Shown here in pieces: positions 13,501-26,823 of a stretch of DNA of 64,000 nt. The notes beneath the pieces are model-generated. The model searched no databases and was not told the origin of the DNA. It saw nothing but the letters and a program-made list of their open reading frames with translations. The DNA lies in contig CM041090.1 in the NCBI GenBank assembly GCA_023079485.1, forward strand, positions 9,422,519 to 9,486,518. Reading direction: 5' to 3'. Each line of letters opens with the position of its first letter. Position 1 is the stretch's first letter. This DNA comes from Archilochus colubris (Eukaryota > Chordata > Aves > Apodiformes > Trochilidae). The translations under genes and the position numbers were made by a program.

Positions 13501-16254
13501 TCAAGCTATTTGAGCAGAATTTAAGTGGATAGACAACTCCCCCCTTTTCTTTCCCCTTTTTTAATGCTAGTCATTCTCAGAGGATTTTCTGAGTTTTGTT
13601 TGCCTTTTTGTTCCTAGGAAACAGAACATCAACTAGCTACCAAAAGAAAAAAAAAAAAAAAGACAGAAGAACACGGAAAAAGCAAAGAGAAAAAAATAAA
13701 AGGAGGACAGAGCATTGGTGCCACTACAAGAAGTAAAAATTCAGGACATTTATGTCCCCTCGCTCCTCCCAAAAGATTCCCTTTGTTACTGCATGACCCT
13801 AACAGAGGTGAAATTAGGCAACTTTGGGTTTATTTCAGTTGCCAGCTTAAGAACAGGCAACTGTAGGCCAGTTTGAAGACCTTCAGAGAGTATGTAATTT
13901 TCTATCCTCCATTGTCTTATCTCCCAAAACAACAAACAGCCTTTTGTGAAAGTGGTGGTTGAGAATATCTGCAGCTCTTGGTGCCTTTTTAGCCTTTATG
14001 GAAGACATGAAGAAAACCCTCTGACACAAGCATCCCACCAAAGTGATGCCAAGGTCACATGCTGCTGGAGTGAAAGCCTCACTAGGATCAAAGAAGAGAG
14101 GATAAAAGGTTCAAAAGCCAGTGAGAAGGAAAGGAAGTAATCCTGTAACACAGCTTTTTGGCACCCCTCTGGATTGGAAGGAGCTTGGGTTGTGTTGGGA
14201 ACTCCTTTCAAGAGATTCAGAAACTTCTCAGGAGACTGAGTAACTCCGGGAAAGAGAAAATCCAGAAAATCCTAAATTACTCAAGGCAAACCAGATACCA
14301 TAGTTAAGATCCTGCTCAAAGAATTCCAGAACTTCTCATGTACAAGCCCTCATTCATATTTGTATGCCTGTTGTGGATGAAGTCAAGTTCCCTGGGGCAA
14401 CTGTGCTGATCTCAGCCAAGTGGATGTAGGTGTGTTGAAAGTATTCTTAGGAAAATACAGAGTTATTACGTAAATTCAGCTTTTAGGGGAAGGACAGACT
14501 GGAGGAGCAAAGCACCTGCTTGTCAGGATTGCAAAACCTCAGGAGATGAGAAAAGGGATGGGGAAATCACTGGAATGCCTGGAGCACAGCTAAGATGACC
14601 AACCTACAGGGTCATGAACCACCTGTGCATGAGCCATACCCAATCTGCTACATTAAGTCTCAGGTAAGAGGCTTTGGTGTCCAGTAAATTTAAACAATTA
14701 GAAACAAAAACAAACAACATAAAGCAAAAGTACCAGAAATGCCAGGATTCTTGCAAATCAAGAGAAATAAACTAGAAATTAATAAACATTAAAAAAACCA
14801 ACCAAACAAACAAACTGAACTAGCATCAACTTAGTAAGCTCTGCATCAATACCCCTCTCATGCTTTGACTCCTTCATTAATGCTAATTTTGTTAGAGAAT
14901 GTCTTAGCTGCAGCAAATTATAACAGCATCACAGAACAGCCCAGCCATGGCAGAAATTCAGCAAGTCATAAAAATTATTAAACTGCTACAACACACATCT
15001 GGTGTATTCCATAGGTTTCCTGCCCAGGCCATGAGATGCTACCACCAACAAGTAAGAACAGGAATTCCACTGTAAAGCCCAAAGGAAAGACATAACCTTT
15101 TAATTACCCAAAAGAATCCCCAGGTGATCTCATGCTTGATTAAATCAATGTTAGGCATGCACAAGCTCATCAGAGGACATGGCTATTAAGAAAACTAATC
15201 TATCTTTAGCTATGCAAGAGCCCAGAACAGCTGTTTACTGCATTTGTTGTCTTCTCTATGTCCTTGCCCTCTTCAAGAAAAGAGTATATTCTTGTCAGAA
15301 AAGATGCAGGAATGTATTTGCTTGGCTGCAAGGAGTTCCTGCATAATGGATGCAATGCAGCACAGACCTGGATCTCAAATTGTCTGCAGTTTAACAAACC
15401 ACCCACTGACAGAAAAAGAGGCAATTGGCAGAAATTAAAAGACATGAAATTCCACTTGGACACAAAGCAAAAATAAAAGGAAAAAAATCAAACACTTCAC
15501 AGTCCCTTTAAAATTTTTGGGAGGGCTGTATATTTTAAGATAAGTCTCATACCACAGCCCAACAATACCAACATGCTCTGCTCTCTAATCGGTGTGTGTC
15601 CATTGAGTGAGCTCTACCTTCAACAATATTAGGATCTGGACCCAGATGTTTGATTTTGCTTAATATGAAACTCACAAACCACCACTCCAGGGCTGCTGCC
15701 CTCTCTTTAGCTCTTTTGCTGTTCATCAAAGCCTCCTGGATACCCCTATCTGGATTTATACCACAGTCCATAGATGTGCTGCACTCCAGAGAACCTACAT
15801 CCATGAGGCTGTCAGCCTGAAATCTTTCTTGGTGTCTGGATGAGGAACAGGGCAAGTCCTGAATTGCAGGGCATATCCAAGAAGGCTTTTGTCAATTCAC
15901 TGAAAGCATCACCTGCTCTGTTAGATACTCACTGGCTTGAGAATCACATTGAGTTTTTCTTTCAGTTCACCACACTACAGAGCATGGTTAAAAAGCCCAG
16001 AAAACATTTAGCACCCATCTTACAGCAAGAGGAAGGAGAAGAATTCCATTAAAAGGGCTCCCATTAAAACCTGACAGGTAAAATGCAATCCCTCTCCCTT
16101 GCCAATCACAGTGATGACTCTCATCATTCTCCAGTGCTAAAAGAACAGCAAAAAGCCTCCCTGTAAAAAAACATAGGGGAAATAGCTTGAACCAAATTTA
16201 AGTTGATACAGTCCTGGTTTATCTCTGCTTTGAAGATCATGGTTAGTGACTCAC

Positions 16255-16346
16255 CCTGCTGGATAAGCAACGAGGCCAGTTCTGGGGTCGCAGGCTAATC
16301 CTCTGCCTCCTGACACAGTTATCCCCAACACCTTCTCCAAAGTCAC
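16255..16346 (-). CDS. MAPKBP1: MAPKBP1 second coding exon (start of WD40 region)
   Basis: On the minus strand these 92 nt follow a CCCTAG acceptor and end ..CCAGCAGG|GTGAGT. Phase is 0 at the start, matching the phase-0 donor of the previous coding exon, and two bases of a glycine codon remain at the end. The translation starts [14 protein letters not shown] and ends GLVAYPA(G). This is the conserved beginning of the MAPKBP1 WD40 part; WDR62 has a related but clearly different version ([15 protein letters not shown]). One residue differs from the human protein as I recall it (T for S in CDPRSG). The acceptor is preceded by T-rich sequence containing tandem CATAAC units that could act as branch points. 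The following exon (CVVVLFNP-type sequence) was not found between base 1 and 16254, so the gene continues outside the window. Confidence 0.94.
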
Positions 16347-16368
16347 CTAGGGCATATGAAAAGAAAAC

Positions 16369-16410
16369 ATGTTATGAAAAAATGTTATGAAAAGAAAAAA
16401 TGTTATGAAA
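16369..16410 (-). repeat. MAPKBP1: Three tandem units just upstream of the MAPKBP1 exon acceptor
   Basis: ATGTTATGAAAA on the plus strand occurs at 16369, 16382 and 16400 (last copy slightly changed). On the transcribed strand each gives TTTTCATAACAT, supplying both T-rich tract and a TAAC branch-point-like sequence 25-60 nt before the acceptor at 16347. Confidence 0.7.
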
Positions 16411-17794
16411 TGTAAGTGAAGTTCAAATGGACCCATACACAGATGCTGATGGGCTGGATCACACTGGCCCCGAGAAGAAGAACAGATCCCAAAATTTCAT
16501 GGACAAGCACTAAGATGCAGAAGCAGACATGCTTAGCTTTCAACATAGGCACAGTAAAATTCTGCTGGGGTACAGAGAAGGAGTTACCATTCCACTGATT
16601 GCTTTGTCTGTGCCAGAGCATCACAAAGTCATGGCAAGAAGCTGGGATGCACATTCACTACCCATCGATTCCCGTCCTCCCAGCAAGAGCAGAAAATCAC
16701 TTTCTCAGAAACTCTTCCATAGAAATTGTTTCCAGGTTGATTCATACTGTTTATCCCCTCAATCCAGTGACAGGCAGCTCATCCTGGTCCCAGCCCCATA
16801 TTCCTAGAAACTGAATAGTTAATTTTTACCCTAGTTCTTGAAATGGAATTCACATCCGGTGAACCAGGGCATCCCTCCACAGGGATCTGGGTTCACAATC
16901 CCAAATATCCATGCCCCATGCGAGAGTAATCCAAAGTGTCTGACTTCCCCCTGAGCAAAGATCTCAACTATATTTAGGAAAAATACAACTGGGAAGAGCT
17001 ACTTAGAAGACATAAAGATTCACACCCAGGCCTCTGTGGCAAGAAGCTCAGAAAGCAAAAGCAAAAGGCGAATTTAGGGGGACAGACAGAGACAACACAA
17101 TATCTTGGGGAGCTCTCACTGGCACAGAAAGCATCAGAACTTAGTGATTACTCCAAAGCTAAAGTTTGCAGTGGGGTTACACTGCACAAAATCTGACACA
17201 ACCTCTGAGCACAAACCAGTTTTCAGCCCTGGGGCTGTTTTGACCTACACAAAATTATCCTCTTTCCTTTAAACTTGCACAGCTTGATGCTATTTATTAT
17301 ATATTTAATGCATACATTCTTCCTCAGCATTGCTGTCCCTGCCAAACTCATAGATTTTACTGGGTCACAGCCTTCTGTTTTTAATTATCATCATCTAAGT
17401 TACATTTGGTTAAGGCCTTAAGGGCACAGGTGTGGCATAAGAATTTACTATTGTAAAAATGACTACCATCTTTAATAGCTGCCCTGAAGATGAACATCTT
17501 GTATTTATACTCATATGTTGCACAAAAGGAAAGGGCAGGGCAGGTTCCCCACGCCATCCTGACCACAGGGCTTACCAGATTTGAGGAGTTTCGCTGCAGG
17601 GTGAAGAAACAAGGTCTCACTGAGCTCATAGCCCAGGCTTCTAGAGAAGGTGACAGAAGTAACTCCACATGGGTGCCACTGCTTAAAGTGAGCCATCCAT
17701 GCTCCTGCTAGGTCCAATCTGGCCTGCTTTCAAGCCAGTGACATGGAGAGAGCCATAGTTTTTATATCCCTGTCTCTGGAACAACTTGGTCTTT

Positions 17795-18206
17795 TGAGCA
17801 GCCAGACAGAGAGGGACCTTGGAGTCTGGATTGACAGGAAGATGAACATGAGCCAGCAGTATGCCCGGGTGGCCGAGAAGGCCAATGGCATCCTGGGCTG
17901 GATCAGGAACAGTGTGGCCAGCAGGTCCAGGGACGGGATTCTGCCCCTGTACTCAGCCCTGGTGAGGCCACAGCTTGAGTCCTGTGTCCAGTTCTGGGCC
18001 CCTCAGATCAGGAAGGAGATTGAGGTCCTGGAGCAGGTCCAAAGGAGGGCAACTAGGCTGGTGAAGGGACTCGAGCACAGATCCTATGAGGAGAGGCTGA
18101 GGGAGCTGGGGGTGTTCAGGCTGGAGAAGAGGAGGCTCAGAGGAGACCTCATCACTCTCTACAACTCCCTGAAAGGAGGTTGGAGCCAGGGGAGGGTTGG
18201 TCTCCA
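17795..18206 (+). mobile_element. CR1 LINE fragment lacking its 3' end (sense)
   Basis: An open frame of about 135 codons encodes the C-terminal reverse-transcriptase-associated part of CR1 ORF2, with motifs [35 protein letters not shown] and [20 protein letters not shown]. Little decay suggests a young copy. It stops at about 18206, before the usual TRGNGLKLRQGRF segment and the 3' UTR, so it is cut at both ends. An 11-nt direct repeat (CATTCAAGTGC twice, 18204-18225) marks the broken 3' junction. The gene product is not functional. Confidence 0.9.
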
Positions 18207-19751
18207 TTCAAGTGCCATTCAAGTGCTCCAATCTAGATAAGGAACCAATTACTTGATGTTGTCAGCAAACATCAGTTTAGCAATGTTGTGCTTAGGCTGC
18301 TCAGCACAGGCTTTTGCTCAAGGTAGCTGGAACTGCAGCTATCTTGAATGGCACTACTTGACCTTGGCTATGCAGCTATTCAGCAGCAATTCAGCAACCT
18401 ACTTTCACCACCAGGTACATTTTTGCTCTGCAAAGGATGTATCTCAAGCCTCTCAGTGTGCAGCCTTACACCATGGCTGAGCTGATCTTACAGCTGCCTG
18501 CCCTGGAGGGGACAGATCCTTCCTTCCTCACCCCAGTGACACTCCCCAAAGTGTCCCTTGACCAGCATTGGCATAGCAACTGCCTTCCCAGCAGGCCAAA
18601 TCAGCAGAAAGTAGTTCTTGTTTTGTGTTTGCCAGCCTGGCAAAGGGACACAGGGAGCTAGCTCACAGTCAGGGAAAAGAAAAATTGCCCTCTTTCATTG
18701 GCAAGTCCAGCCGAACCTCCAAAACCCTGTACTTGATAGTGTGGAAAAATCTGCCCTCTCCTAATCTTTAAGAGGGAGAGATGTGTCAAGAGGCGTAACT
18801 CGTTCATCTTGGCACTCTCACCCAACCAAGAGTGAAATATGGATGCTCCAGCATCCTCTCTCTCATTCCAGGGTCTGTGGAAGCCCCATGCTGCTCTGCC
18901 AAGAGATGACTTGTGGCAATGCCAGGAGGTGGAAAGGCTGCCTTCCTCCTATGGGCAGCACACAGCTTGACACAAAAGGAGTAGCTCAACCTTCAGGTCC
19001 AATTACTCTACTGCTAGTGAGCATCTTCTGGCTTCCAACAGATCACTCATTCCATTAGAAAAAGGCAATATCACAGCCATACCATTGGTGTTAACAGACC
19101 TGGTGCTACAGAAATAGATACCAGTGTCCATAACTAACATTCTGGAAAAAAATTCTCTTCTTTTGGTCTTAAGACTTAGCTTTAAAGCCTTCCTAATGTA
19201 AAGGATCTGAAAGGCAACCCCGTGAGCCTATCCAGTGGATGCTCTAACAACACTTCCATGTGATAATCACTGAGTGTGAGAAACAATTTGCTTCAAAAAA
19301 GCACACATGAAAATTTAAAGTTTGGACTTTTGACACTTGCAAGCTCCATTCCCATGACCCTGACCACAGCACACCACAGCTTTATACCATGACCAACCTC
19401 CAGGCTAAGTGACATCAGGGCAAAAGTCACTCCTCACAAAGCTTGACAGAAGGATGAAAAACATTTCTGAGAAAAAAAAAGCAATAGGCAACAAAGAGTA
19501 CAAACTGGATTCCTCTCAACTTGCCAGTTAAAGTAAAGAAATATTAATCTAACTAATTAGGGCAGGAGTACACCCACTTTAACTTCCTCATCTGGAATTC
19601 AGATTTCTCAACTAAGGGCAAATTTGTCAGTTTAGCTCTGCCACGTTCCCACTCCTGAAATTCCAAGAAGGTACCTCATGTGGCAAGCACACTGTCCCAG
19701 TCCTACACATCCATAACCACTGCCATTCTTACAAGTCTCCCACATGGTACT

Positions 19752-20412
19752 TCACAGAGTCACAGAATGTTTAGATTGGAAGAGACCTCCAAGATCATGC
19801 AATCCAACCTTTGACTAACACCACAGTCAACCACTTAACCATATCCTTAAGGACCAGGTCCAAACTCCTTTTAAATGCCTCCAGGGATGGTGACTCCACC
19901 ACTGTCCTGGGCAGGACATTCCAATGCCTGACAACCCTCTCAGTGAAAAAGTATTTCCTAATATCCAGGCTAAACCTCTCCTGGCACAGCTTCCATCCAT
20001 TCCCTCTGATCCTACCACAGTTCACTAAGGAGCAGAGGCTGTTTCCCTCCTTGATCCAACCTCCCTTGAGGTAGTCAGAGCAACAATGTCTTCCCTCAGC
20101 CTTCTCCAGACCAAACGCCCCCAGCTCCCTCAGCTGCTCCTCACAGGACTTGTGCTCCAGGCCCTTCATGAGCTTTGTCTCCCTTCTCTGGACACTCTCC
20201 AGCACTTCCATGTCCCTCTTGGGAGTGAGGTGCCCAGAAATGAACACAGCACTCCAGATGCAGCCTCACCAGAGCTGAGTACAGAGGGATGATCACCCCC
20301 CTGTTCCTGCTGGCCACCGAGTTCCTAATGGAAGCCAGGATGCCATCGGCCTTCTTGGCCACCTGCACACACACTGCTGGCTCATAGTAAGTCGACTATC
20401 AACCAATATCAG
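19752..20412 (-). mobile_element. CR1 LINE, 3' part (antisense to window)
   Basis: Reads on the minus strand from a MSQQ-region remnant (about 20.39 kb) to the 3' tail CATTCTGTGACTCTGTG at 19752. Recognisable parts include [40 protein letters not shown] and the FTERVVRHWN segment. One frame of 150 codons survives but it is interrupted elsewhere. It lies in sense orientation to MAPKBP1, inside the intron. Confidence 0.92.
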
Positions 20413-23400
20413 CACAACCCAATCAGAAATAAATCCCCTGACATCTCTTCCCAAGTCTTATCTGAGTTTAGAACAGGAGCTGGAGAGCCCCTGAGCAGAT
20501 CTGAGACACTCTTCTCTACAAACAACTCCCATGCTGGTCCAGTTTGCTCCCCACAGCCCTCAGCCATGTCACTGCCTGCTCAGGCCCTCACAGGCAGCCC
20601 AGGGGCCACCTCACCACCCTCATCCCAGCCTGGAAACAACTGCAAGATTAAACCCCTCATTTTCTGTGCCTAAATTAGAGGTACAGGAGAGGAGGCCAGC
20701 TACCCACATTTGTTATTTCATCTTGAGGCTTCTATTAATAGTACTTGGCACTTTCAGGCAGGGTTCTCTGTGTGATTTGCAGCGTTACTGAGCTGATCCA
20801 CACGCTCCCTGCAGCTCATGTTGTGCTACCTGGAACCACCCCATCCCCGTTTGTCTGAGGCCAACTTTTTTTTTCAAAGTTGGAGGCACTCTGAGGCACC
20901 AAAACCAGAATCCGTGGTGATGCTAACATCTGTCGTGCAAACCTGATATTCACCCATATTACAGGCTCAAAGCTAGACTAGGCTGCTTGGAATTAAACAA
21001 ACGTGCAAAGACATTTTAGTGCCTCAGCAGATCTTACTCCGTTCCTACCACATCAGATCACAGGATCATCTAATAGTTCCCACACCTTGTAGGGCCAGAA
21101 CAGCAGAGTCATAAATTTCAGGACTCAAGGTACAGGTATTCCTAGAATCCAGGCCTCCCCAGGGAGAGGAGCCCTGCTGCAGCCCAATCCCACCTGGAAG
21201 TCAAAAGGCACATCTGAGACCAGCCCTTGCTTTCTTCAGGCACTGCCCCATGAAGCAAAGAGGGAAAAGCTCCCACTTGCATGACAAAGCCATACCACCT
21301 CCCCCATACTGCTGAGATGCAGATACTACTTTTGGAAAGGCTGCTCTAAAGAGACCCTGCCAGCCTTGGGTTTTTTCTTTTCAGGAAACAAGATACATGA
21401 CCAGCTGGTCCCAGCTCTCAGAGACCAAGTTTTATACTTGCACAAACTCTTTTTGTTGTTTTGAGGAAGCTACCACAAGCAATTGTTCCCACGTTACAAG
21501 GACAACACAGAAATCCTTGAAGGATCAGCCCAACTTCACCCCCCTGAAAACACTCTCCATCCCATCATTTGCATCCCTTTGGGACTGTCTACACTGCAAA
21601 GTCACAAAGGAGGTAACAGGAGGCAAACGATGTGGCCTGCACATCTTGGCAGCTCACTGTTAGAAAACAGTAGTAAACACACCCAGGGCTGTAATAATTT
21701 CCACCAAAATGGGTGCCAAAGGGGACAACATAGACACTGTGCCAGTCCTGCCTGACTGTAGCTCACAGGAGCTCTCCCTGCAGCTGCACTGTGCTACTGC
21801 TGAGTAGTAGAGAGCTTCTGTGTTTATTCCTGCTTGCACACCAACAGACTTCTGTGGTCTGGCTTCACCCTAAAGTAAGAGAAGAAAAGAAAAATTCAAG
21901 AGAAAAAAATTTTTAACACCAGGCATCCCTGAAAGAGTTTCAACTGCAGGCTGAATGATGCTGCTGCTGCTCAGCCCATCACCCTCCCCAGGCTAGAGAA
22001 AGACTAAGCTGGAGTTCAGTAGTATTCCAGCTCCTCTTCTCTATATTCATGTTCATACCATGTTCCAGAAATTAAAGAGTCCATTGCCTCATCTCTTGTC
22101 ATCAAGTAATATTCACGTTCTCTCCTGGGCCCAAGAACTTATCATTCCCTATAAACGCAATTTATTCAAGCACAGATATAAAGAAGCAAAACATTTGAGA
22201 AGATCTATGCAACTCTGCAGTGCTCAAAGAGGCCACCAAAAGAAAACCAGTGTCACTGCACAGAGCTGTCCTCATGTCCCAGTATTTGCCACATCAGGCA
22301 GGAGGCTACAGCCTGGAAAAACCATGTCCAACAAGCGTCTATTTCAGACTTCATAAGATTGGTCGTCTTGGATCAGACACCAGTGTCGAGCCCTGGTTCC
22401 TGCTTCTATTTGCAGCCGTAAGTGAAGGAGAAAAGTCAGGAAGAACAGTGCCATTAACAAATGTATGGATAAAGTTTAAGAGCAGGGAAAGCAAATTTGA
22501 TTCTTTCTTACCTCCTGTCAAACTCCCAGTCTCAAGATAGATATTCTCAGTTTTTAGGCTACTTCAGTGGAGTTCTCTAACGTGAACTCATCCACTGTGT
22601 TCACAGTATCTTTTGGCAAGGAACTTCACATCTTGCAAGAAGAACCATCCTTCATTGCTTGCCTTAAACCTCACTCTGTTAGTTTCATTTGATGGGCCCT
22701 GGGTTCTTGTATGGGAAGAGAGAGTGAGCAGTCAATTCCCACCTCCCATCTTTGGGTAGCTCATGATTTTGTAAGGGTCTGTGCTATCACTGGTAAGTCA
22801 TCTGTGTTCCAAGTACAAGGATCTTCACTCTATTTCATATCTTCGATCAGCTTTCATATCTTATGCTCTTCTGTGAGCCACCTTCCAGGTTCATTATATC
22901 CTTCCCAAGATAAGCAATGAAACACCAAGACTACATACAGCTTTCAAGGTATGGTCACAGCAAGCAGAGCAGAATAATACAGTCTTCTGGTTTATTCTCC
23001 ATTGTTTTTTCTTGTTAACACCTTACAGAAGTCTTCTTGCCATCTAAGATCATTTACAGACAGCATCAAAGAGGTCACCCTCCTCAGCAAAGTCACAGAT
23101 TAGAACTGCTGCTTTGCACCTGGAAACTTATCCCCCATTTTCTCATCTTTGCTTCCCTACAGAATGGGAAATCCTACTCTTGAATCAACAGTTTGATTTC
23201 AACTTCCTCCTTCCTCTCCATGCCTTTGTAAGCACTTATTTAGGAACAAGAGCATCCTCAGAGGGAGTTCTTGCAGCACAATTATTCCCTCCCACTCCAG
23301 AATGGCTACTTCAATAAATGTCCCCATGAAGACAAGTTCTACTTTAAAAGCCTTCCCCTGGGCCTGTGTATAATACAGTTAACATTTGAAACCATTTAAT

Positions 23401-26400
23401 TAACTAAAGGCATGGAGTCAGCATGAAAAGACAACATCCATCAGAGTTCATCTATCATGCACTGCACAATGTGCCTGCCCTCATCCCTGTCCTGCCTGAA
23501 TTAATCTGCCTGCATATGGGCATATTAATAATGCATGTGCAAAGGCACACGTTCCTGAGAAAGTGGTGCAGACAGAAATCCCAGAGATACATAACCCACG
23601 AGGGTTCCTTTGGAAAGCTTTTCCTAAGGAGTGGCTACATAATCATCTTTTCTGTTGCCTTAAAAAAAACCAAACCACCCTTTGACACTTGACTTGAGAC
23701 CCCAATACTCTTCAGCCCTGGAAATACACTGACCCAGGGAGCTCCAAAATCAGGCCCAAGTTTCACAACAGCACTGTGCTTTTCATATCCACCTCCCTCC
23801 ACTCTGCTCCCTGAGTTTTCAGCACTGCTGCCCAGACTCCAAGGTGATTTTTTGTGCTGCAACACAGCAAAGTCAGAGCAGTGCACTCTGGCACAGGGTA
23901 CGTGAAAACGCATCCTGGCTGCACATTGTCAGCGTCAGCACTGAAGAAGTGGCTGTCTATTTCTTACAGAAGTGAAATTTGATAGGGGGTGCCAAATCTC
24001 ACAGCTGGCCCTGTTTGTACATCTCTTCTGCTGCCCCTGAGCCCCACTGCAAAAAGAACACGTCCAGCCTCCAGGGACCAGCACACGCTGCAGGCTCTAA
24101 TCCACCGTCTGAACACTCTGTCTGATCTCCTGTTACTGCTGCAGAAAAACAAAGGTTTGAAGTTTTACATTTAACACTGCTGTGCTTAGTTTGGCACATT
24201 AAACACAGAACAGTAATTACAGTATACTATTCTACTTAAGGGGCTGTCAGCATTTCCACTGCAAAGCCTTCATGTCACGGATTTATAACACAGCTGTGAA
24301 ATATTCATTTTGCACTTGAGCTTGACATGCAAAGGTCTGGCTTTGGCCCAAATTCCTCTGCCTATTTGTTTTTTGGGGAGTTGGGGGTTTTGTTGTTGGT
24401 CTGGCAGGGGGAGGGGTTGAAGAAGGGTGGATGGAATTAACTGCAGGGAACTTTTGACTTACAAAAGCACATAAACATAAAAACTACTCAGCTCCACAGT
24501 TGCTTTCTGTCCCTCACCTGCCAAACGCCTCCCCCTGGTTTTAGAATATGCATTTTTAATTTTCTTTTTTTATGTTTTTTTAAACAGGCTTTTCTATCCT
24601 TTGCCTCCTCTCCAGCCTGAGCCTTCTACCCCTCAGCATCCTGTGCTAGCAGAAGGTAGGGTCCTGATAAGCCTGGAGACTGGAAATATTCCACCTGCAG
24701 AAGGAACTGTAGTAAGATGAGCTCCAACACACAACCAATTCAGAACATCTCTGGCTTGACAGAGCAGTCTCTGTGTCTCTCACAGTCAGTCTCACAAGCC
24801 TTGCTCACTGCCACCCTTGCAGACTCAAACCAATTGCCTAACTGACCCTCTAGGAATTACTCCAAGACCATCAAAGTGGTTTCATGCAATCCACCACAAC
24901 GAACTGTTGCAACATTTCAAGAGGCTCAATTTAAACCATTCATTGAGTGACAGGATTCAGAGCTATGTAGCTTTTGTCTGAACAGTGAACAAGATTTTAA
25001 TAAATTTTTTTTTTTTAAAAATCAAACACTTGACCAGGACATCATCAACTGCAAGAAGAAGTTACCAATTCTAGGCACTGTAATGTCAAGATAACCACTT
25101 CAAGAACAGCAGGGCACAATCTCCCACAACAGAAATTATGAATTGCATACCTTGGCATGAGAGAGGCAAGGGTAGAAACTGACTTGCCCAAAGGTTTTGA
25201 ATCACAGAGTTATGGGATGCATTATATTACATTTCTAAACCTACACAAAAGGAGATGGGGGATGGGGGAGTGTTCTGATGGAAAAGCTGAGCCTTGGTTC
25301 TAATGGCTCTGCCAGGTGTCACTACAATGGTTGTACAGGGGGGTGGATTAAAAACGATCCAGGCAGCTGAGAGAACAAAACAGAGATGGAGGTGGAAGAA
25401 AGGGAACATGAGAAACCCAAGGTCCCTGCAGGCTGTCTCTCCTCATGCTCTTGCACACAGTCTGCCTGTGTGCGTGTGTTCAGCCCTCTTTCCACAGAGC
25501 CTCTCTCCCCTCTGGGCCTCCCCACCATGCTGGCTGCTCCAGTCCCATTCCAGCTGTCAGGACTGCATTCCTGACCCATCATCCCCAGCTGTCAGGGGCT
25601 ACGTGCTGAATCTGCACTCTGCCTTCTTCTTCATGCACCTGGAGTAAGGCAGGGAGATCATAAATACCATGGCATATTCCTGGGGAAGTGGGTGGCAGGC
25701 TATTAAAAGCCCCTCTACCAGAGTGAGGGAACTCAGAGCTGATAGTAGCACAGGTGTCCCTACAGCCTGTAAAAGAGCATCCATAAAGAGTTAATATCCT
25801 ACCAGCATGACATGGCCATCATTAAATAATTACCTTCTGTTTCTTCACATAACACCAGCCTGATCCCCCAGTTTTCCCTTCCCCACCCCCATACCAAGGT
25901 CCAATTTCTTCTAAAACACTGCAGGGATGACAAGAGGCAAATACTATAAACTTATCAACCCTGGTAAAGACAGGGCAAGCAGCAACTTCTCCCATTCAGC
26001 CATCATTCTCACTGTAAAAGTGACCCTGAATCAGATTTTCATGAGATTTCACAAAACATTCAGAATATCTCAGCTTCAGAGACACAAAGACAGTAAAGGT
26101 ACAAGAGGTGGAGTGTGTGTTAATTGTCTGCCTTTGTTGGTGTTGTGATGATGCTACTTTGACTTTGGTGTGGGGATGCTTTTTGCTGATGAATGCAAAG
26201 TTTCTGAAGACTCTGTGATTACTACATATTTTTTAAAAAGAAAAAGTGACATCAAACAGGCTACAGGTTTGCTAGCATACAAATAGTCAATCCTGATTCA
26301 TTCCAGACTAAGCATCTGCACATGGAGTCAAACCAACCAGCTCCACAGGCAAGCCAGCCCTATGGGACACAACAGAGAGACACATCCTGTGTGGGCAGGC

Positions 26401-26805
26401 TTCAAAGAAACCATTCCTTGAGTTCTCTGGACCTGGAATTGTGCAGGATCACTTCTTCAAGAGGAACAGATTTTTCCAATTTGCAAACATGTATTACTTT
26501 TTCACAAGGAAAGAGAAGAAAGTGAGATACCAGACATAATGTAGGGGGTGTTTTTGCTCTCCCACACAGATATTTGCCCAGTGGATTTTTTTTCTTTGTA
26601 TTAGAAAAAGGAACCAGTTCACCTTTCCCTGCACCTTTCTTGCTGTCTGTAACAGGATTAGATACAATTCATACTTCCCACCAGTCCGTCCCATCAGCGG
26701 AGGTGAAAGGAAGCAAGTCCTGACTTTCTGGCAGTGTTAAATATTGGTCTCCTTCAAATCCCCACACAGGGCCTGAATATAGGCAATGAAAGTCCTTCAG
26801 TGAGA

Positions 26806-26823
26806 AGAAAAAAAAAAAAAAAA
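26806..26823. repeat. Poly-A run
   Basis: About 16 A's after GAAG. Confidence 0.9.

Larger units (their letters stand above)
1..16254 (-). other. MAPKBP1: MAPKBP1 intron after second coding exon (partial)
   Basis: I searched this stretch on the minus strand for the expected third coding exon and did not find it. Reading frames here are short and unconserved. Contents: one old CR1 (8.6-9.1 kb), several microsatellites, a perfect hairpin at 1190-1228, a TAAT-rich cluster at 10.5 kb, a G-rich patch at 9.46 kb, and one candidate 33-nt exon at 2188-2220. The remainder is unique-looking sequence with no feature I can support. Confidence 0.8.
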
